Below are positions 33,281 to 44,078 of a stretch of 52,807 nucleotides of DNA, one piece after another. The position numbers and the translations under genes are program-made. This stretch comes from Gnomoniopsis sp. IMI 355080 (taxonomy: Eukaryota; Ascomycota; Sordariomycetes; Diaporthales; Gnomoniaceae), in NCBI GenBank assembly GCA_027946555.1, contig JAPEVC010000238.1, forward strand, positions 1 through 52,807, given 5' to 3'. The notes under the pieces were generated by a model. That model saw only the letters and a program-made list of their open reading frames with translations. It was not told where the DNA came from and did not search any database. Each line of letters opens with the position of its first letter. Positions within the stretch are counted from its first letter, which is position 1.

Positions 33281-33745
33281 TTACGGATCCTTCGAATCCG
33301 CTCGCAAACTCCTGCCTTCCAATGGTTGCACAGTGGGTCTCCATGTGTAAAAAGGCAGAGATACATATCCCCAACCCCTCAATATGATCACCGCTTCCAC
33401 AATCGCCAGCGTTTCCCTTGCCTTCAGTATGATTTTGCCGCCGGTTGGCTCAAAAACTGATGTGTCTGAGCCCAAGCACTGCAATGAGCGGTCACATGCA
33501 TCGTTCATGATAAATTTGAGCTTCGTTAAGACAACTTCCGATCTGACTCCAGGGTCGGGAAAGCTGCACATGCAGCTTTTCCCTTCGCACACAAAATCGG
33601 TAACTTTTTTTAAATAATGCGCACAAATAAATTTGATAGGCCTTGTCATTAGGTTTACTGGAATAATGACCCTAGTTGCGCGGTGAGATACCCAACGAAA
33701 GTTTCCATTCCTAATGAGCTCTTCCACGAACTTGCTCAGGTTCAT
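33281..33745 (-). CDS. unrecognised 154-aa ORF overlapping its upstream ORF by ATGA
   Basis: The ATG at 33745 overlaps the stop of the preceding ORF as ATGA. The product looks compact, with alternating hydrophobic and charged residues suggesting beta-strands, five cysteines, and an aromatic stretch near the end (SLPFYTW). I recognise no family. Three readings are open: (1) a second exon of one 315-aa gene, since removing 33754-33827 (GTAAGG donor, GAG acceptor, no clear branch point) joins both ORFs in frame; (2) a bicistronic arrangement with termination-reinitiation; (3) a gene split by a frameshift mutation. It ends 292 bp before the ATP-grasp start. Confidence 0.4.
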   Translation of the reverse strand: MNLSKFVEELIRNGNFRWVSHRATRVIIPVNLMTRPIKFICAHYLKKVTDFVCEGKSCMCSFPDPGVRSEVVLTKLKFIMNDACDRSLQCLGSDTSVFEPTGGKIILKARETLAIVEAVIILRGWGYVSLPFYTWRPTVQPLEGRSLRADSKDP

Positions 33746-34302
33746 CTCGCTTTCTCTGTCTCTTGACGCGATAAGTCGTCCCCAAAATCATCGTCTCCCT
33801 CCATATCACCCAAAGGTTCACCCTTACTCATAGTTCGAATTCGTTCACGAAGATCCTCATCCGGTAAATGCGACTCCCTCTGTCTTGCCATTGACTGACC
33901 CATACCAAAGCTCATTGGATTCTGTATTTCCCCAGCTGGCGTTGGAGCAGTGGAAGTGACGGCTGTCTGGTCCATGACCGACATTCCTCGTGTGAAGGCT
34001 GGTTTTGCTGGTGAAGAAGAGTCGGAGCCGAGCAGAGACTCTTCATGGTTTTGGACTGCAGGTGTTGGCCGACCCGTGGGCAGAGCCCTTCGCTGACCAG
34101 TGCTTTGTTGTTGTTGTGAAATTGCGTCGTTTCCTTTGTGCAAGGATTGCTGTTCTGTCGACTCGTTGGCTCTGTTTGGGATGGCACTGGGTTGTTTCTC
34201 AAGATGTTGTGTTTCGAGTGTGGGTGCTGCCGCTTTCCCTGAACCTTTTGTGACATTGTCACGTCCTCTCATCTTATTCAGGCTCGACGCGAGGCTCTCC
34301 AT
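33742..34302 (-). CDS. unrecognised 186-aa disordered hydrophilic ORF
   Basis: An ATG at 34302 opens 186 codons without introns. The product is strongly hydrophilic, rich in Ser, Gln, Asn, Glu and Pro, with a QQQQ run, and ends in an acidic patch (EGDDDFGDD) followed by charged residues. This is the composition of an intrinsically disordered protein. No domain is recognised. Its stop overlaps the start of the next ORF. If the alternative intron 33754-33827 is real, the acidic end is removed and both ORFs form one protein with a disordered N-terminus and a folded C-terminus. Confidence 0.4.
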   Translation of the reverse strand: MESLASSLNKMRGRDNVTKGSGKAAAPTLETQHLEKQPSAIPNRANESTEQQSLHKGNDAISQQQQSTGQRRALPTGRPTPAVQNHEESLLGSDSSSPAKPAFTRGMSVMDQTAVTSTAPTPAGEIQNPMSFGMGQSMARQRESHLPDEDLRERIRTMSKGEPLGDMEGDDDFGDDLSRQETEKAR

Positions 34303-35010
34303 GACTGATTCCAGCGTGTGATAATGTTCGCCAGAGTGTTAAACGTGACAAATGATTGGCGAGTGTGGATCGACTGACGGTTTCCCAGGCTGCTTTAACT
34401 CAGACTTCGGATGGGTACAATCGAAATTGGCTTTTGGGAATATTAGCGAACAATATATAGTGGAAGAAAAGACCATCCCAAACCGAGGACCAGTGGGTGT
34501 AGATATAGTATTAAGAACGCACTGACGGACTGACCACCACGTAATGATCGCCACAACATCCACTGAAGGGAGGAATGACGTAGAATTAAGTCAAGGTCCA
34601 CATAAACGGAATTCGAACCAACAAGAGCTTCGAAAGTAATGCAATTGAAACGGACCGATCAATTTCATCATACAAACACCTTTGTTTCAGTGTAGAAGAC
34701 GGAAACGCTGATCCGGCGCTTCTGGCAATCTGGCTGTATCTACCAGAGCAGGAAGCTATCCTCAAACTCCTGCCCTTGATTGACTTTCCCCATTCCGGAG
34801 ATAGAGGGCCCACCGCATATTGCCTTTCAACCATGCTGCACTTCTTGATCATTTTTTCAACGCTGGAGCATCTGTATTTTAGAGAGACGAGGCCGCATAC
34901 CTGAGCACATTATTGTTGGTTGTTATGGGGCCCTGACTACTTTGACGCCTGTGCGTTCTTGAAACTTTATAAGATCATGCACGAGATTGTGTGCTGATTA
35001 ATCAAACGTT
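34303..35010. other. spacer with an open frame lacking a start
   Basis: No gene is supported. The plus strand is open for 104 codons at 34590-34904 without an initial ATG; the translation is unlike any family I know. Splice sites that would place it in a gene are not obvious. Confidence 0.5.
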
Positions 35011-35094
35011 GGGCATATGGCGCAGTGGTAGCGCGTTCGCTTTGCATCGAGCAAGTAATGTGAAAGGTCTTGGGTTCGACCCCCAATTTGTCCA
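35011..35094 (+). tRNA. tRNA-Ala (anticodon TGC) with a 12-nt intron
   Basis: The 84-nt segment folds as a cloverleaf once a 12-nt intron (35047-35058) is removed from the canonical position after nucleotide 37. The D-arm is GCGC/GCGC around AGTGGTA. The anticodon stem TTCGC pairs with GTGAA including one G-T pair, and TGC lies in a seven-base loop. The T-arm is TTGGG-TTCGACC-CCCAA. The acceptor stem GGGCATA/TTTGTCC has one G-T pair and one T-T mismatch (pair 6). The mature form would be 72 nt with A as discriminator. TGC reads GCA codons for alanine. The mismatch could mean weakened function, but all invariant bases of the T-loop and D-loop are present. Confidence 0.87.
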
Positions 35095-35634
35095 CGCTCT
35101 TAATTTTGTTCTTTTTATCCTTTTCCATCTCTCTACCTCTCTGGCTCTACATGGGTTGCCGCCGAAACAGGGTAAGGGCCCAAAGTCTGGGAGTGCTTGA
35201 GTGTGTCCTCTCTATCCGGCCATTTGGGCAGAAGCCGCCATATAAGATCGAGCGAATCTTGAGACGGGGAGTAAGGTGCTCAATAATGCCTGTAGAAGGC
35301 TTGCCACCTTTACCATTGAATACGCGCCCTCTCAAGGTGTTGCCCTACTAGGAGACTAACTAGGGCGAAGAGTTGAAGAGGAATAAAATATCGTCAATCT
35401 GGGTGAGGTGAGTTTCTTGGAGTCGTAGTCGTCGAATACTTCCGCGAAAGTCTCATCCTGTTCGTGCGAGCAGCGTGTAGTCCGGGCAGGTGAGTTACCT
35501 ACGCCCAGCACGTATGATTGATAGGCTTCGATGACAAAAGCCAGCACTTCAGATTAGTAGGTAGACCCGAGAGTAGTGATCGATATATACTACAGCGCGA
35601 TAGCTCTTTGCTTTACAACCATCAATTGGGTCTT
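35095..35634. other. spacer between the tRNA and the acyl-CoA dehydrogenase
   Basis: It begins with the oligo-T terminator of the tRNA gene and ends at the stop codon of the minus-strand dehydrogenase. No other feature was recognised. Confidence 0.65.
35104..35116 (+). terminator. RNA polymerase III oligo-T terminator
   Basis: Runs of four and five T (35104-35107, 35112-35116) start about 10 nt after the tRNA 3' end, as expected for pol III termination. Confidence 0.75.
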
Positions 35635-36912
35635 TTACAATTTTGCCTTTTTCTGTGCCGCCTTCGCCTCCTGTCGGAAGGCCAAGTCTTCCAGTATTTC
35701 CTCGGATCCTCCCCCAACAACCATCATCCGCAAGTCTCGAGTGATCTGTTCGATCTGGCCCCCTACTCCTGATCCTCTCTGGTAGGCCACACCGCCCATA
35801 ATTTGCTGCGCTTCTCTCGCAGCCAACTCCAAGATCCTACCACCAGACACCTTAGCCAAGGCGATTCGTCCGGCCACCGTATCCGTCTGCCATCCGTGCA
35901 CTTGTACGTGATATGCAAGCGTCTCCAGCCACGCCCAGTGCGACTCAACTTCCCTCCCGATCGTCACCAACTTGTGCCTTATGATTTGATGACTGATAAG
36001 CGCCTTTCCGAACGTCTCTCGGCTAAGCGCATATTCCAAAGCTGTGCTCAAGCAAGTCCGAGCCTTCCTGTTGCAGCCGACAGCCATTATGAAGCGCTCC
36101 TTATTGAAGTTGGTCATGATGTATTTGAAGCCAGCATTTTCCTTGCCTAAAAGGTTGTCCACAGGCACGCGCACGTCGGTCATGCGGACCCAGCTTGCGC
36201 CTCCGGCGTTCTGACCACTGTTCTTGATCTTCTCAATCTCGATCCCGGGCGATGACAACGGCACCACGAGCAGCGAGATCCCACCAAGCCCCGGCCTTCC
36301 CGTCCGAACGGCTGTGGTCATGTGTGTTGCCCACTGGGCGCCCGTGATCCACTTTTTGATTCCTGTCACCGTGTAGGACTTTCCGTCCGGCGATTTGACA
36401 GCTTTTGTCCGTATATTTCCCACATCACTACCTCCAGTGGGCTCTGTGATACCCAAGCAGAAGCTCGTCTCACGTGTGCAAAGACCAGGGATCCAGCGAC
36501 GTCTCTGTTCCTCCGTGCCGTGATTCATGATTGGCGGCACCCCGATAGCATTCGCTCCTCCTACGAGCGCGACGCTCACACCGCCTTCGAAGCGTGCTAG
36601 CTCATCAACGAGGATCATGTGGTGGAAGGTGTCTAGCTTCTCGGTGGGAATGCCGGCTAAAGACCTGAGCTCCGGAGTCTTGTATTGGGCCGGGATATCG
36701 GCAAGCGGCAGGCCTGTCTTGATATATGCGCTCTTGACCTGTTCGGGACAGTCGCCTTTCTCCTCCCATTCGAGAGCATGGGGCATGATATTCTCGTCGA
36801 CATATTTCCTCACATATGCTTGCAGGGCTCTATGCGAGTCGTTGTAGTATGGCGATTCGAGGGAGCTGAACCATGCGGGCTCGGCCCATGAGAATCCGGC
36901 ATTGAGCGACAT
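35635..36912 (-). CDS. acyl-CoA dehydrogenase with C-terminal AKL (likely peroxisomal)
   Basis: Single exon, 425 aa from the ATG at 36912 (an upstream in-frame GTG is not used as start here). The three-part acyl-CoA dehydrogenase layout is visible: an N-terminal helical domain, a middle beta domain with the FAD/substrate motif LGITEPTGGSDVG and KKWITGA, and a C-terminal helical domain with the family stretches ERFIMAVG and GGGSEEILEDLA. These enzymes form the 2,3-double bond of acyl-CoA and pass electrons from FAD to ETF, or to oxygen in some peroxisomal forms. The last three residues are AKL, a functional variant of the PTS1 tripeptide, and no mitochondrial presequence is evident. This suggests peroxisomal beta-oxidation. 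It is divergent to the FSH hydrolase gene, 959 bp away. Chain-length or branched substrate cannot be told. Confidence 0.9.
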   Translation of the reverse strand: MSLNAGFSWAEPAWFSSLESPYYNDSHRALQAYVRKYVDENIMPHALEWEEKGDCPEQVKSAYIKTGLPLADIPAQYKTPELRSLAGIPTEKLDTFHHMILVDELARFEGGVSVALVGGANAIGVPPIMNHGTEEQRRRWIPGLCTRETSFCLGITEPTGGSDVGNIRTKAVKSPDGKSYTVTGIKKWITGAQWATHMTTAVRTGRPGLGGISLLVVPLSSPGIEIEKIKNSGQNAGGASWVRMTDVRVPVDNLLGKENAGFKYIMTNFNKERFIMAVGCNRKARTCLSTALEYALSRETFGKALISHQIIRHKLVTIGREVESHWAWLETLAYHVQVHGWQTDTVAGRIALAKVSGGRILELAAREAQQIMGGVAYQRGSGVGGQIEQITRDLRMMVVGGGSEEILEDLAFRQEAKAAQKKAKL

Positions 36913-37871
36913 TCTCGATGTGTTGGACACAGATTCCTACGCTTCGGGGACGGGAGGCTGTAATTTTTCATGTCAGATACCGGATGGAATACGTTCTTAT
37001 AGGCATGGTGAGCCGCAGATGTTCCTGTTTCAGGAGCATTATAAGCAGCCGAGGTCTAGTCCAGACTCGAGCCTTGCTTCCTAGAGTTTCTCGGTTCCCC
37101 GCATACCTACTTGCAAGGCGTGTGCTTTGTCATCCAACCTAGGGGTTGGAGTCTCAAAGGGGCTTTACTAACTTGCTGGACCTGACCAGTGCTGCATTCG
37201 CTATATAATGGGACAATCTCGACAAAAACAGTGCGTGTCGCTCGCGAGCCTCCACTGCTCCAGTTTCTTGTTACAGGCTCAGCTGGAAGGCCCAGGGGAG
37301 GCGGAGGCAGAAAAGGAGGCCGCTGATGCAGAGCTGGGCGCAGGACCGACGAGCCCAGAGACTTGAGGCACAACTCACTGCTTGGAACCTTGGAAGGCAG
37401 TCCCATTCGTGTTTGCAAGAGACATCGCTCGCAGCTTTAGTTGGAAGTGGGGCAAGTCCTCGCCATTGCTGCCGCAGCCGGCAGCCCAAGACGGCCCCAG
37501 GTACCTATTTGAGGCTCCATATATCTTGTCGCAAAGATGGAGCCTATTTAGATCTTCGCCTTTGGGCGTGTTACCCTCAAGGACCGAGTGTGAAATTTCA
37601 AATTCAACTTTCATGTATGGCTATCATCGCAGTATCGGAAAGTATGAGCCAAAACCACGAAGTGAGGTCGTTCCGGCCGGAAGACACGTGACACCCCGAA
37701 AATCGACTGGGACAAACTCCACTGGCAGAGTGGACCTTTGAGTCAGACCGTCAAACAGCATCTGACAAGTTTCCCAAGCCGCGGGCTTATCATTGTACGT
37801 CGGTTTCCGTCATCGCTGGTAATAAGGTCATTGGATACAACACGCCTATTCTAAGAGCAATCACTACTACC
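36913..37871. other. divergent promoter region, dehydrogenase and FSH hydrolase
   Basis: About 960 bp between two divergent start codons. A TATA-like TATATAAT lies near 37201. The short frames on both strands are not protein-like. Regulatory sites for both genes should lie here, but none can be named. Confidence 0.6.
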
Positions 37872-38746
37872 ATGGCGGACTCCGGCTCGAATGGGCCAAC
37901 CCCCAAAAAGTCTGGGAAGAGCGGCAAAGAGGTGAATGTCACCGCGGAGAAGGAGGAGATCAAGATTCTTATGCTCCACGGTAAGCTGCCTCATCCAAGG
38001 AAGTGTATGATCCGGCATTGACCTTGAAGCCAGGCTATGCACAGAACGGGCCCCTCTTCCGCTCTAAGACAGGCGCAATGTCCAAGATGATGGCCAAGGC
38101 TCTCCCAACCTTCAACGCAACGCGCATCTATCCGACTGGCCCACACAAACTGCAGCCTTCGGACATCCCAGGATTTCAGCCACGCGAGGGAGCCGATGAG
38201 TCTGACGCGGAGCTCGACGCCTACGGCTGGTTCCTCCACGATGAGGAGCCTGGTCTCTTGCGAGGCTTTGAGGAGGGCATGCGTTCCATCGCCAATGCAA
38301 TCGAAGATGCTGGGGGTGTGGATGGTGTACTGGGATTCAGCCAGGGTGGAGCGATCGGCGCGCTGGTCGCTGCAGCACTGGAAGGGGACCGGGAGTTACC
38401 CGAGAACGAGATGCACAGAGGTTGGGTCAAGCGGCTACGTGAGGCAAATGGTGGGAGGTCACTGCGGTTCTGTATCGTCTACTCGGGGTTTGTGACCAGG
38501 CCAGGCGCACAGCTTGGGTGGCTGTACGAGGGTCAGATCAAGACTCCATCATGTCACTTCTTCGGCAGTGGGGACACCGTGGTGGAAGAGCCGAGATGTA
38601 GAGACTTGGCAGAGCGTTTTGTTGACCCCAATGTGATGGTTCATCCGGGTGGCCACCATGTGCCGGTAAGAAAGGAGTGGGTGGCACCGTTACTCGGCTT
38701 CTTGAAAAGTGTGCTGGAGAAGGACCAAGATGCAGCAACAGCATGA
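37872..38746 (+). CDS. FSH-family serine hydrolase
   Basis: Exons 37872-37980 and 38034-38746 (53-nt intron, GTAAGC donor, CAG acceptor) encode 273 aa. After about 28 polar residues the alpha/beta-hydrolase core begins at ILMLHGYAQNG, the typical first strand and oxyanion region of the FSH1 family. The triad is visible: GFSQGG with S139, GSGD with D217, and GGHHVP with H244. FSH proteins are small cytosolic esterases or thioesterases of mostly unknown substrate. Relatives inside fungal biosynthetic clusters, such as LovG, release polyketides from synthases. The neighbouring oxidative genes allow a hydrolytic or product-release role, but a housekeeping esterase is equally possible. No signal peptide or peroxisomal signal is seen. 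Confidence 0.9.
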
Positions 38747-39474
38747 AGGACAGAAAGAGCGGCGAAACACGACCTTCATTGTACGAGTTTGGATTCTCAT
38801 GAATAGGAGGAATATAGAAGTTAGGCATGCGTGATGTTTAGCGCGAATGAAACCTCAACAAGGCCCTGACCGAGAAACTGGCCTGAACCTCACCAGAGCA
38901 AAGATACGTAGCGCTCACTTGCAATACATTTTCTTGTACTGCACTTGTAGAGGTTTGGCACAAGGAGGTTTGGAAGGGCATTCACTGCCCCCAGCTGTCT
39001 GGAAAGAGTGGGTCAGGCAGGTATCAGGCTCAGAGAGACCTCCAAAGCCGAGTATGAAGGCGCAGATCTACTGGACATAACCAAATAATCGAGACGTACC
39101 TAGATCGACATTTCAAAATCAATCCATCTATGTATCAAAAGGGATTGCAGAGGATAAAGCGTCTTTCCTTGCATCTAACCAATGAGACGTCGTCTGCAGG
39201 AGACGTCAGCAGACTCCCTAGGCTTGCACACATAATAAGCGCTAACCTCGTTCCAGGACGCAGTCCGATAGGTACTCTTGGTCGGCTTTAATTCTTCACG
39301 CATATAACGATTCCAGCCCAATTCAGGCGCCTGTATCAGTGAAGTATCTAAGCGGTCTCCACTCTATGACTTCTGGGAGCTCTCCGCGTACGACTGATTA
39401 CTTCTGCAAGGTCTGCTTCCTCAGCTCGACGAGCTCCCGATCCTTTACGCCTTTGTACGCATACTCTACACAAA
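38747..39474. other. spacer between FSH hydrolase and P450 genes
   Basis: About 730 bp between two plus-strand genes, with no recognised coding content. It should contain the P450 promoter; no convincing TATA element was found within 100 bp of its start. Confidence 0.6.
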
Positions 39475-41690
39475 ATGGAAATAATATTACTAGGGATCGT
39501 TCTTGTTCTCAGCTGTATTGTTGCTTATCTGACTGGGCTCATTGCTGGGCTCTTCAACCCCTCTGTTCGTCCCCCCCTGCCGCCAGGACCCAAAGGTTTA
39601 CCATTGGTAGGAAATATCAACGATCTGCCTCCATCCGGTGAGATGGAGGCGAGGCATTGGCTGAAGCATAAAAGCTTATATGGTGGGTGTCTTCCATTAT
39701 TTTCATTCTATAAACCTGCAAGAGGACGGGTATAGAGGGATGAGGGCAACATGGCTAAACCTCTCCTATGAAATCAGGTCCAATAAGCTCTGTAACTGTG
39801 CTGGGTCAAACTATCATCATCATCAATGATGCAAACCTTGCATTCGAGCTGTTGCAAAAGCGTTCAGTGAAGCATTCGTCGAGACCTCGACAGGTCTTCG
39901 CAGGGGAAATGTATGTCCTTGTCATAGCCATATGTAGCTGTGAGTGTGACTATACTTACCAGTATCAAGGATGGGCTGGGAGAACGCCTTAGGACTCACT
40001 CCTTACAATGATCGTTTCCGCGTATATCGAAAGAAAATCAGTCGGATAATTGGCTCTCGGCGCGCAATCTCTGAGTTCAACGAATTGCAAGAGGCTGAAA
40101 TTGGTCACTTCCTCCTGCACGTTCTTGATAGCCCCAAAAAGCTGACGGAACACATTCGACGGCAAGTATTTCGTCTAGCCTGCGGCCGGTCCACTTCACG
40201 GGGACAAGCTGCTAACTAATGTCGTTTCCTCGAAGTGAAATCGGCACGGTCATCTTGAAGATTGTCTATGGTTACAATGCTGAGAAAACCAAGAATGATC
40301 CGCTTATCGAGATGGCTGGCGATGCCATGGACAAGTTCGCTAAAGCAGCCGTTCCCGGGGCGTTTATGGTGGACATATTGCCATTCTGTATGTGCAGATT
40401 CATACTTGAATCAAGTTATAGTCTGAGCTGACACGCTAACTTATAAAGTGAGAAAATTACCAAGCTGGCTGCCCGGTACAGGTTTCCAGCAGCTCGCCCT
40501 TCAATGGGGTTCTGAGTTGAGAGATGTGACAGAAAGGCCGTATGCCTTTGTAAAACACCAGAGGGCTACGGGGAGATCCCAGACATCGTTTCTCTCACGT
40601 CTTATCGAGTTGGGAGACGAAGATCCACTTGAAAAATTCAGCAACAAGTGGTCTGCGATGTCTTTGTATGTCGCAGGTGCAGATACGGTAAGCCTCCCAT
40701 TACCCTTGGAAGAGGCAATCAGCCCCCCCCCCCATTATCAGCCACGACACCAGACAATTCACAACGCACAACGGCCACAAGACTCCCTTCAACACACTTC
40801 ACCAGATGATGTATAAGGAAGTCTAAGTAAACGCGAAAAGACAGTTGCAGCTCTCTCGACCTTCTTCCTTGCTATGGTTGTCAATGAAGACGCGCAGCGC
40901 AAGGCGCAAGAAGAGATCGACCGAGTGACCGGTGGAGAGCGTCTTCCGGTAGCAGCTGACCGGGACAGCTTGAATTTTGTTGATGCAATAGTTAAGGAAA
41001 CTTTGCGGTGGGGCCCGGTTGCCCCAATGAATTTGCCACACACCAGCACGGAAGACGATGTTTGGGAGGGACATTTCATCCCCAAGGACGCCATAATTAT
41101 GGCTAATATCTGGTAAGTGGAATACGCCTGTGTGAACCCGCTTTGACTGGCTTCTTTCTGCTCTTCTTCTTCTACTTAACCCCAGCCTCCAATAGATTAC
41201 CTTGATCGTACTTGATGTGCTTGATTTTAGCTTGCCAATCGGCCGGGTTCGCCAGGGCGTACGCCGGAGAGTTGCGCTGACCAAAGCCTTTAGGCACTTC
41301 ACACAAGACTCCAGTATTTATCCGGAACCCATGTACTTCAGACCCGAGAGGTTCCTCAAAATAGTCAATCATGAGCCGGAACCTGACCCGAGAGACCTCG
41401 TTTTCGGCTTCGGAAGGCGCATCTGCCCTGGGCGTTTACTTGCGGACACAGCACTGTTCGTGAACATTGCACAAACCCTAGCAGTTTTCAACATTAGCAA
41501 GCCACTGGATGCCGATGGCATTGAAGTTGCACCGGAGGTCAGGTGGGAGCCCGGGGTCGTAAGTCATCCCGCGCCGTACAAGGCCGAGGTGACGTCCCGA
41601 GGGGCTGGGTATGCAGAGTTGATTCGAAAAGTAGAGGGGAAGTATCCGTGGCAGGACAGCGATGCAGAAGTCTTGAATATGATTTACTAG
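39475..41690 (+). CDS. cytochrome P450 monooxygenase
   Basis: Seven exons, 39475-39682, 39778-39910, 39970-40161, 40236-40387, 40449-40687, 40841-41112 and 41294-41690, join in frame to 530 aa. An N-terminal membrane anchor (about 3-27) is followed by the proline-rich hinge PPLPPGPKGLP. The P450 signatures are all present: AGADT of helix I (304-308), ETLR (E361, R364), FRPERF, and the haem loop FGFGRRICPG with C443. It is an ER-bound monooxygenase fed by P450 reductase and resembles the large fungal group around O-methylsterigmatocystin-oxidoreductase-like enzymes; the substrate is unknown. Intron 3 starts with GC (GCAAGT) and has a GCTAAC branch point. Intron 5 holds an 11-C run. Intron 6 is 181 nt and its acceptor at 41292-41293 is the one that restores the haem-domain frame. 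It is convergent with the MFS gene, 127 bp apart. Confidence 0.92.
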
Positions 41691-41817
41691 GTAAAATAGC
41701 TTATCAGGGTACATATTTTTGGGGGACAAAGACAAGGACGCTCTCAACAAAGCTGGCCAGCTGGCATGAGAATTCGCGAAATACAGCCGACAAGTACCAT
41801 TCAATCAATTCCTGGTC

Positions 41818-43960
41818 TTAATCATCATTCATGAAAGTTTGCAGCCATTCATTACGACCAATAGCACTCCGAATCTTTTTACCGAAGATCCTGCATTCGT
41901 GTCAGCCTTGGACTTGAGCCACGCCTCGGGGAAAAGAACAAAAAAGAACAGGAAAAAAGGAGATGACGTACCAGAGGGGTATTGTCAAAGAACAGACAAA
42001 CAGAAACAGAGCCCCAAGAATGCAGAATACTATCAAAGCTCCCTCCTCTGCCAACCAGTCGTTTACGAAGTAGGTAAGCCCGAATGTCAATAAGTTCCGT
42101 GAGTTGATGGCCACGAAAGCCTCCTCGTTGTGTTTTCTATAACTGTCGATGACATAGCCGAACACACACGTGGCTGCGAAAACAAGGCTCATATTGGCGA
42201 AGCCAAAGCAAAGAACCGGGCCAGACCAGTGGGTTTGAAAGTGCACCGTGGCTCCGAAACCGAAGAACCCCACAGTCCCAAAGACGACTGCAACGAGAAT
42301 GAGCGGGAGCCGGAACTCAGGCTCATATATCCCTTTGTTTTTTTTGGTGAGGAAGACACAGATCCAATCATTCAGAGGACCTGAGACCACCTCTCCGATG
42401 ATGGTGAGAATGAAAGGTGACAGGCTGATGAGGCCCGTCTGGCTAACGGAGAAGTTGTAAGGCGGAGCCACAAAAATGACCCCATTCACAACAGAGAAAA
42501 CGACAACCCATGTGATGGTTGTTCCTGCAAGTGTTTGAACAACAACTTTAGCTTCCAATATAAAATCGGGACCATGAGATTGGCAGATCAGTGATTGGCT
42601 TACCATATATCAGGAATGCCCAAAGAACGGCAGGATAGAACCACATGACAACAGGACGCAGCATAATTTTCCACATCGGTGCATTACTGTATCTTCCGGT
42701 AAATACACGAAGGGACTGCAGAAACGTATGCCTCTTCTCTGGACTGCTGGTGCTGTTCTGGTGGGTAGTAACGTGCTTTTCGAAATGATGAAGATTGTGT
42801 TCGTGACCGAGCTCCAAGTGTACTCCGCCCGTCTCGGCTTTGGCATTCACAAGAATCGGAACCACCCGATCACGCCGGTAGGCCGTCTCCGGGACGAGGA
42901 ATATAACGCAGACCATAAGAACCCCAAAGAATATAGCGCAGACCCTGTTTGAGTCAGAACCTTGCTCTCGGAGTCGACTCTCGATTCAGTCCGATGCTAT
43001 GACGAAGCGATAGAGAGCTGTGAGGATTGACCTTACCCAAAAGTCCATCGGTAACCATCAAGCTCGATGATGTATCCCGATATCAACGCTCCACCAGCTA
43101 TACCTGCGAGAAGGAAGAGGTTCCAGACAGCAATGCGCGTGGCCCGCTCGTGGACAAAGTAAAGATCGCCAATAGTACATTGGACTAGGATTTCGTATGG
43201 TGCCTATTAATGTCAGATTTATGGTGCACGTAACGTAATTGAGATGTGGGAGTGTCTGACAGCTTTTGCTCTATCTGGCTGGACCCATCAGGAAGACTTA
43301 CCATGCCAATGCCACCTATGATACGACTCGCCAGAAATGAGTCGTAGGTAGTGACAGCAGCACCCCAAATACTCGTCGCGAACATTATCACGATGGCAAG
43401 GATGTAGACTGGCCGTCGTCCAATAACTTTCGCGAGAGGATTGGTGATAAATAGCGATATACCTATGGTCAGTATGAGCCAGGCCGTGGCTTGAGACAGG
43501 ACCTCAACAGTAATGCCCAAACTCGAGGAGACCTGCACAAATCCCGGTGAGAGCATGGGGCCGTATGCACCGACAACGGCGGCTGAGAGACCAACGACGA
43601 GAAGGATCATCTCTTTTTTCCTGAACGACCAGGAAATTGTCAGTCACGAGAGTGAAAATTGTCGCTGCAGCAAGGGCCAGGACGCACTCACCACTGCGGC
43701 CAATTCAAGGGATCATTTGGGCTTTCTGATGGCTGTGGAACAAGTATCACATCTTTGTATCTCCCTTTCCCATGTTTGAGAACACCTCTAGGCACTTCTG
43801 CGTATTCTGGGGGGAGGTCATCTTGATCACTCATGAAGGCTGTATGAGATCCGAAATAAATGTCAAAAGTCTGCCTAAAAGTCAACGGCGAGGTTGTATG
43901 TAACTAACCCGTCCCAGGCACGACCTCCATCTTCTTGCAGTCTAGAATCCCAAAAGGCAT
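41818..43960 (-). CDS. MFS transporter, DHA1 family
   Basis: Seven minus-strand exons, 43960-43909, 43839-43692, 43620-43302, 43203-43037, 42944-42604, 42524-41972 and 41890-41818, join to 550 aa. The first exon supplies the conserved start MPFGIL and a VPGT segment, recovered by using the acceptor at 43840-43841. The next exon has the family signature LVPQPS-x-x-PNDPLNWP before span one. Twelve spans are expected. A GRRP loop after span two, APYEI in span four, PETAY before the central loop, and PPYNFS and GPLNDW in the second half are visible. It is a plasma-membrane exporter-type carrier with unknown substrate. Its position between the P450 (convergent) and the FAD monooxygenase (divergent) suggests it handles a substrate or product of those enzymes. 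Confidence 0.9.
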
Positions 43961-44070
43961 GTTACTATTACGAATTTTGGGTCGAGCAGCAGAACGCAAG
44001 CCAAATAATGGGAGGAATGTGACGAATCTTGTAGTAATAGGTCTTGTCAACAAGAACATGCGGGCTAGCC

Positions 44071-44078
44071 CTTTTATA
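44071..44078 (-). promoter_or_regulatory. TATA box of the DHA1-type MFS gene
   Basis: TATAAAAG on the minus strand, 111 bp upstream of the MFS start codon at 43960. The spacing supports the start chosen in the first small exon. Confidence 0.55.

Noticed and set aside
34590..34904. 104-codon plus-strand open frame without ATG
   Set aside because: It has no start, no recognised domain and no clear splice partners; it may be chance.
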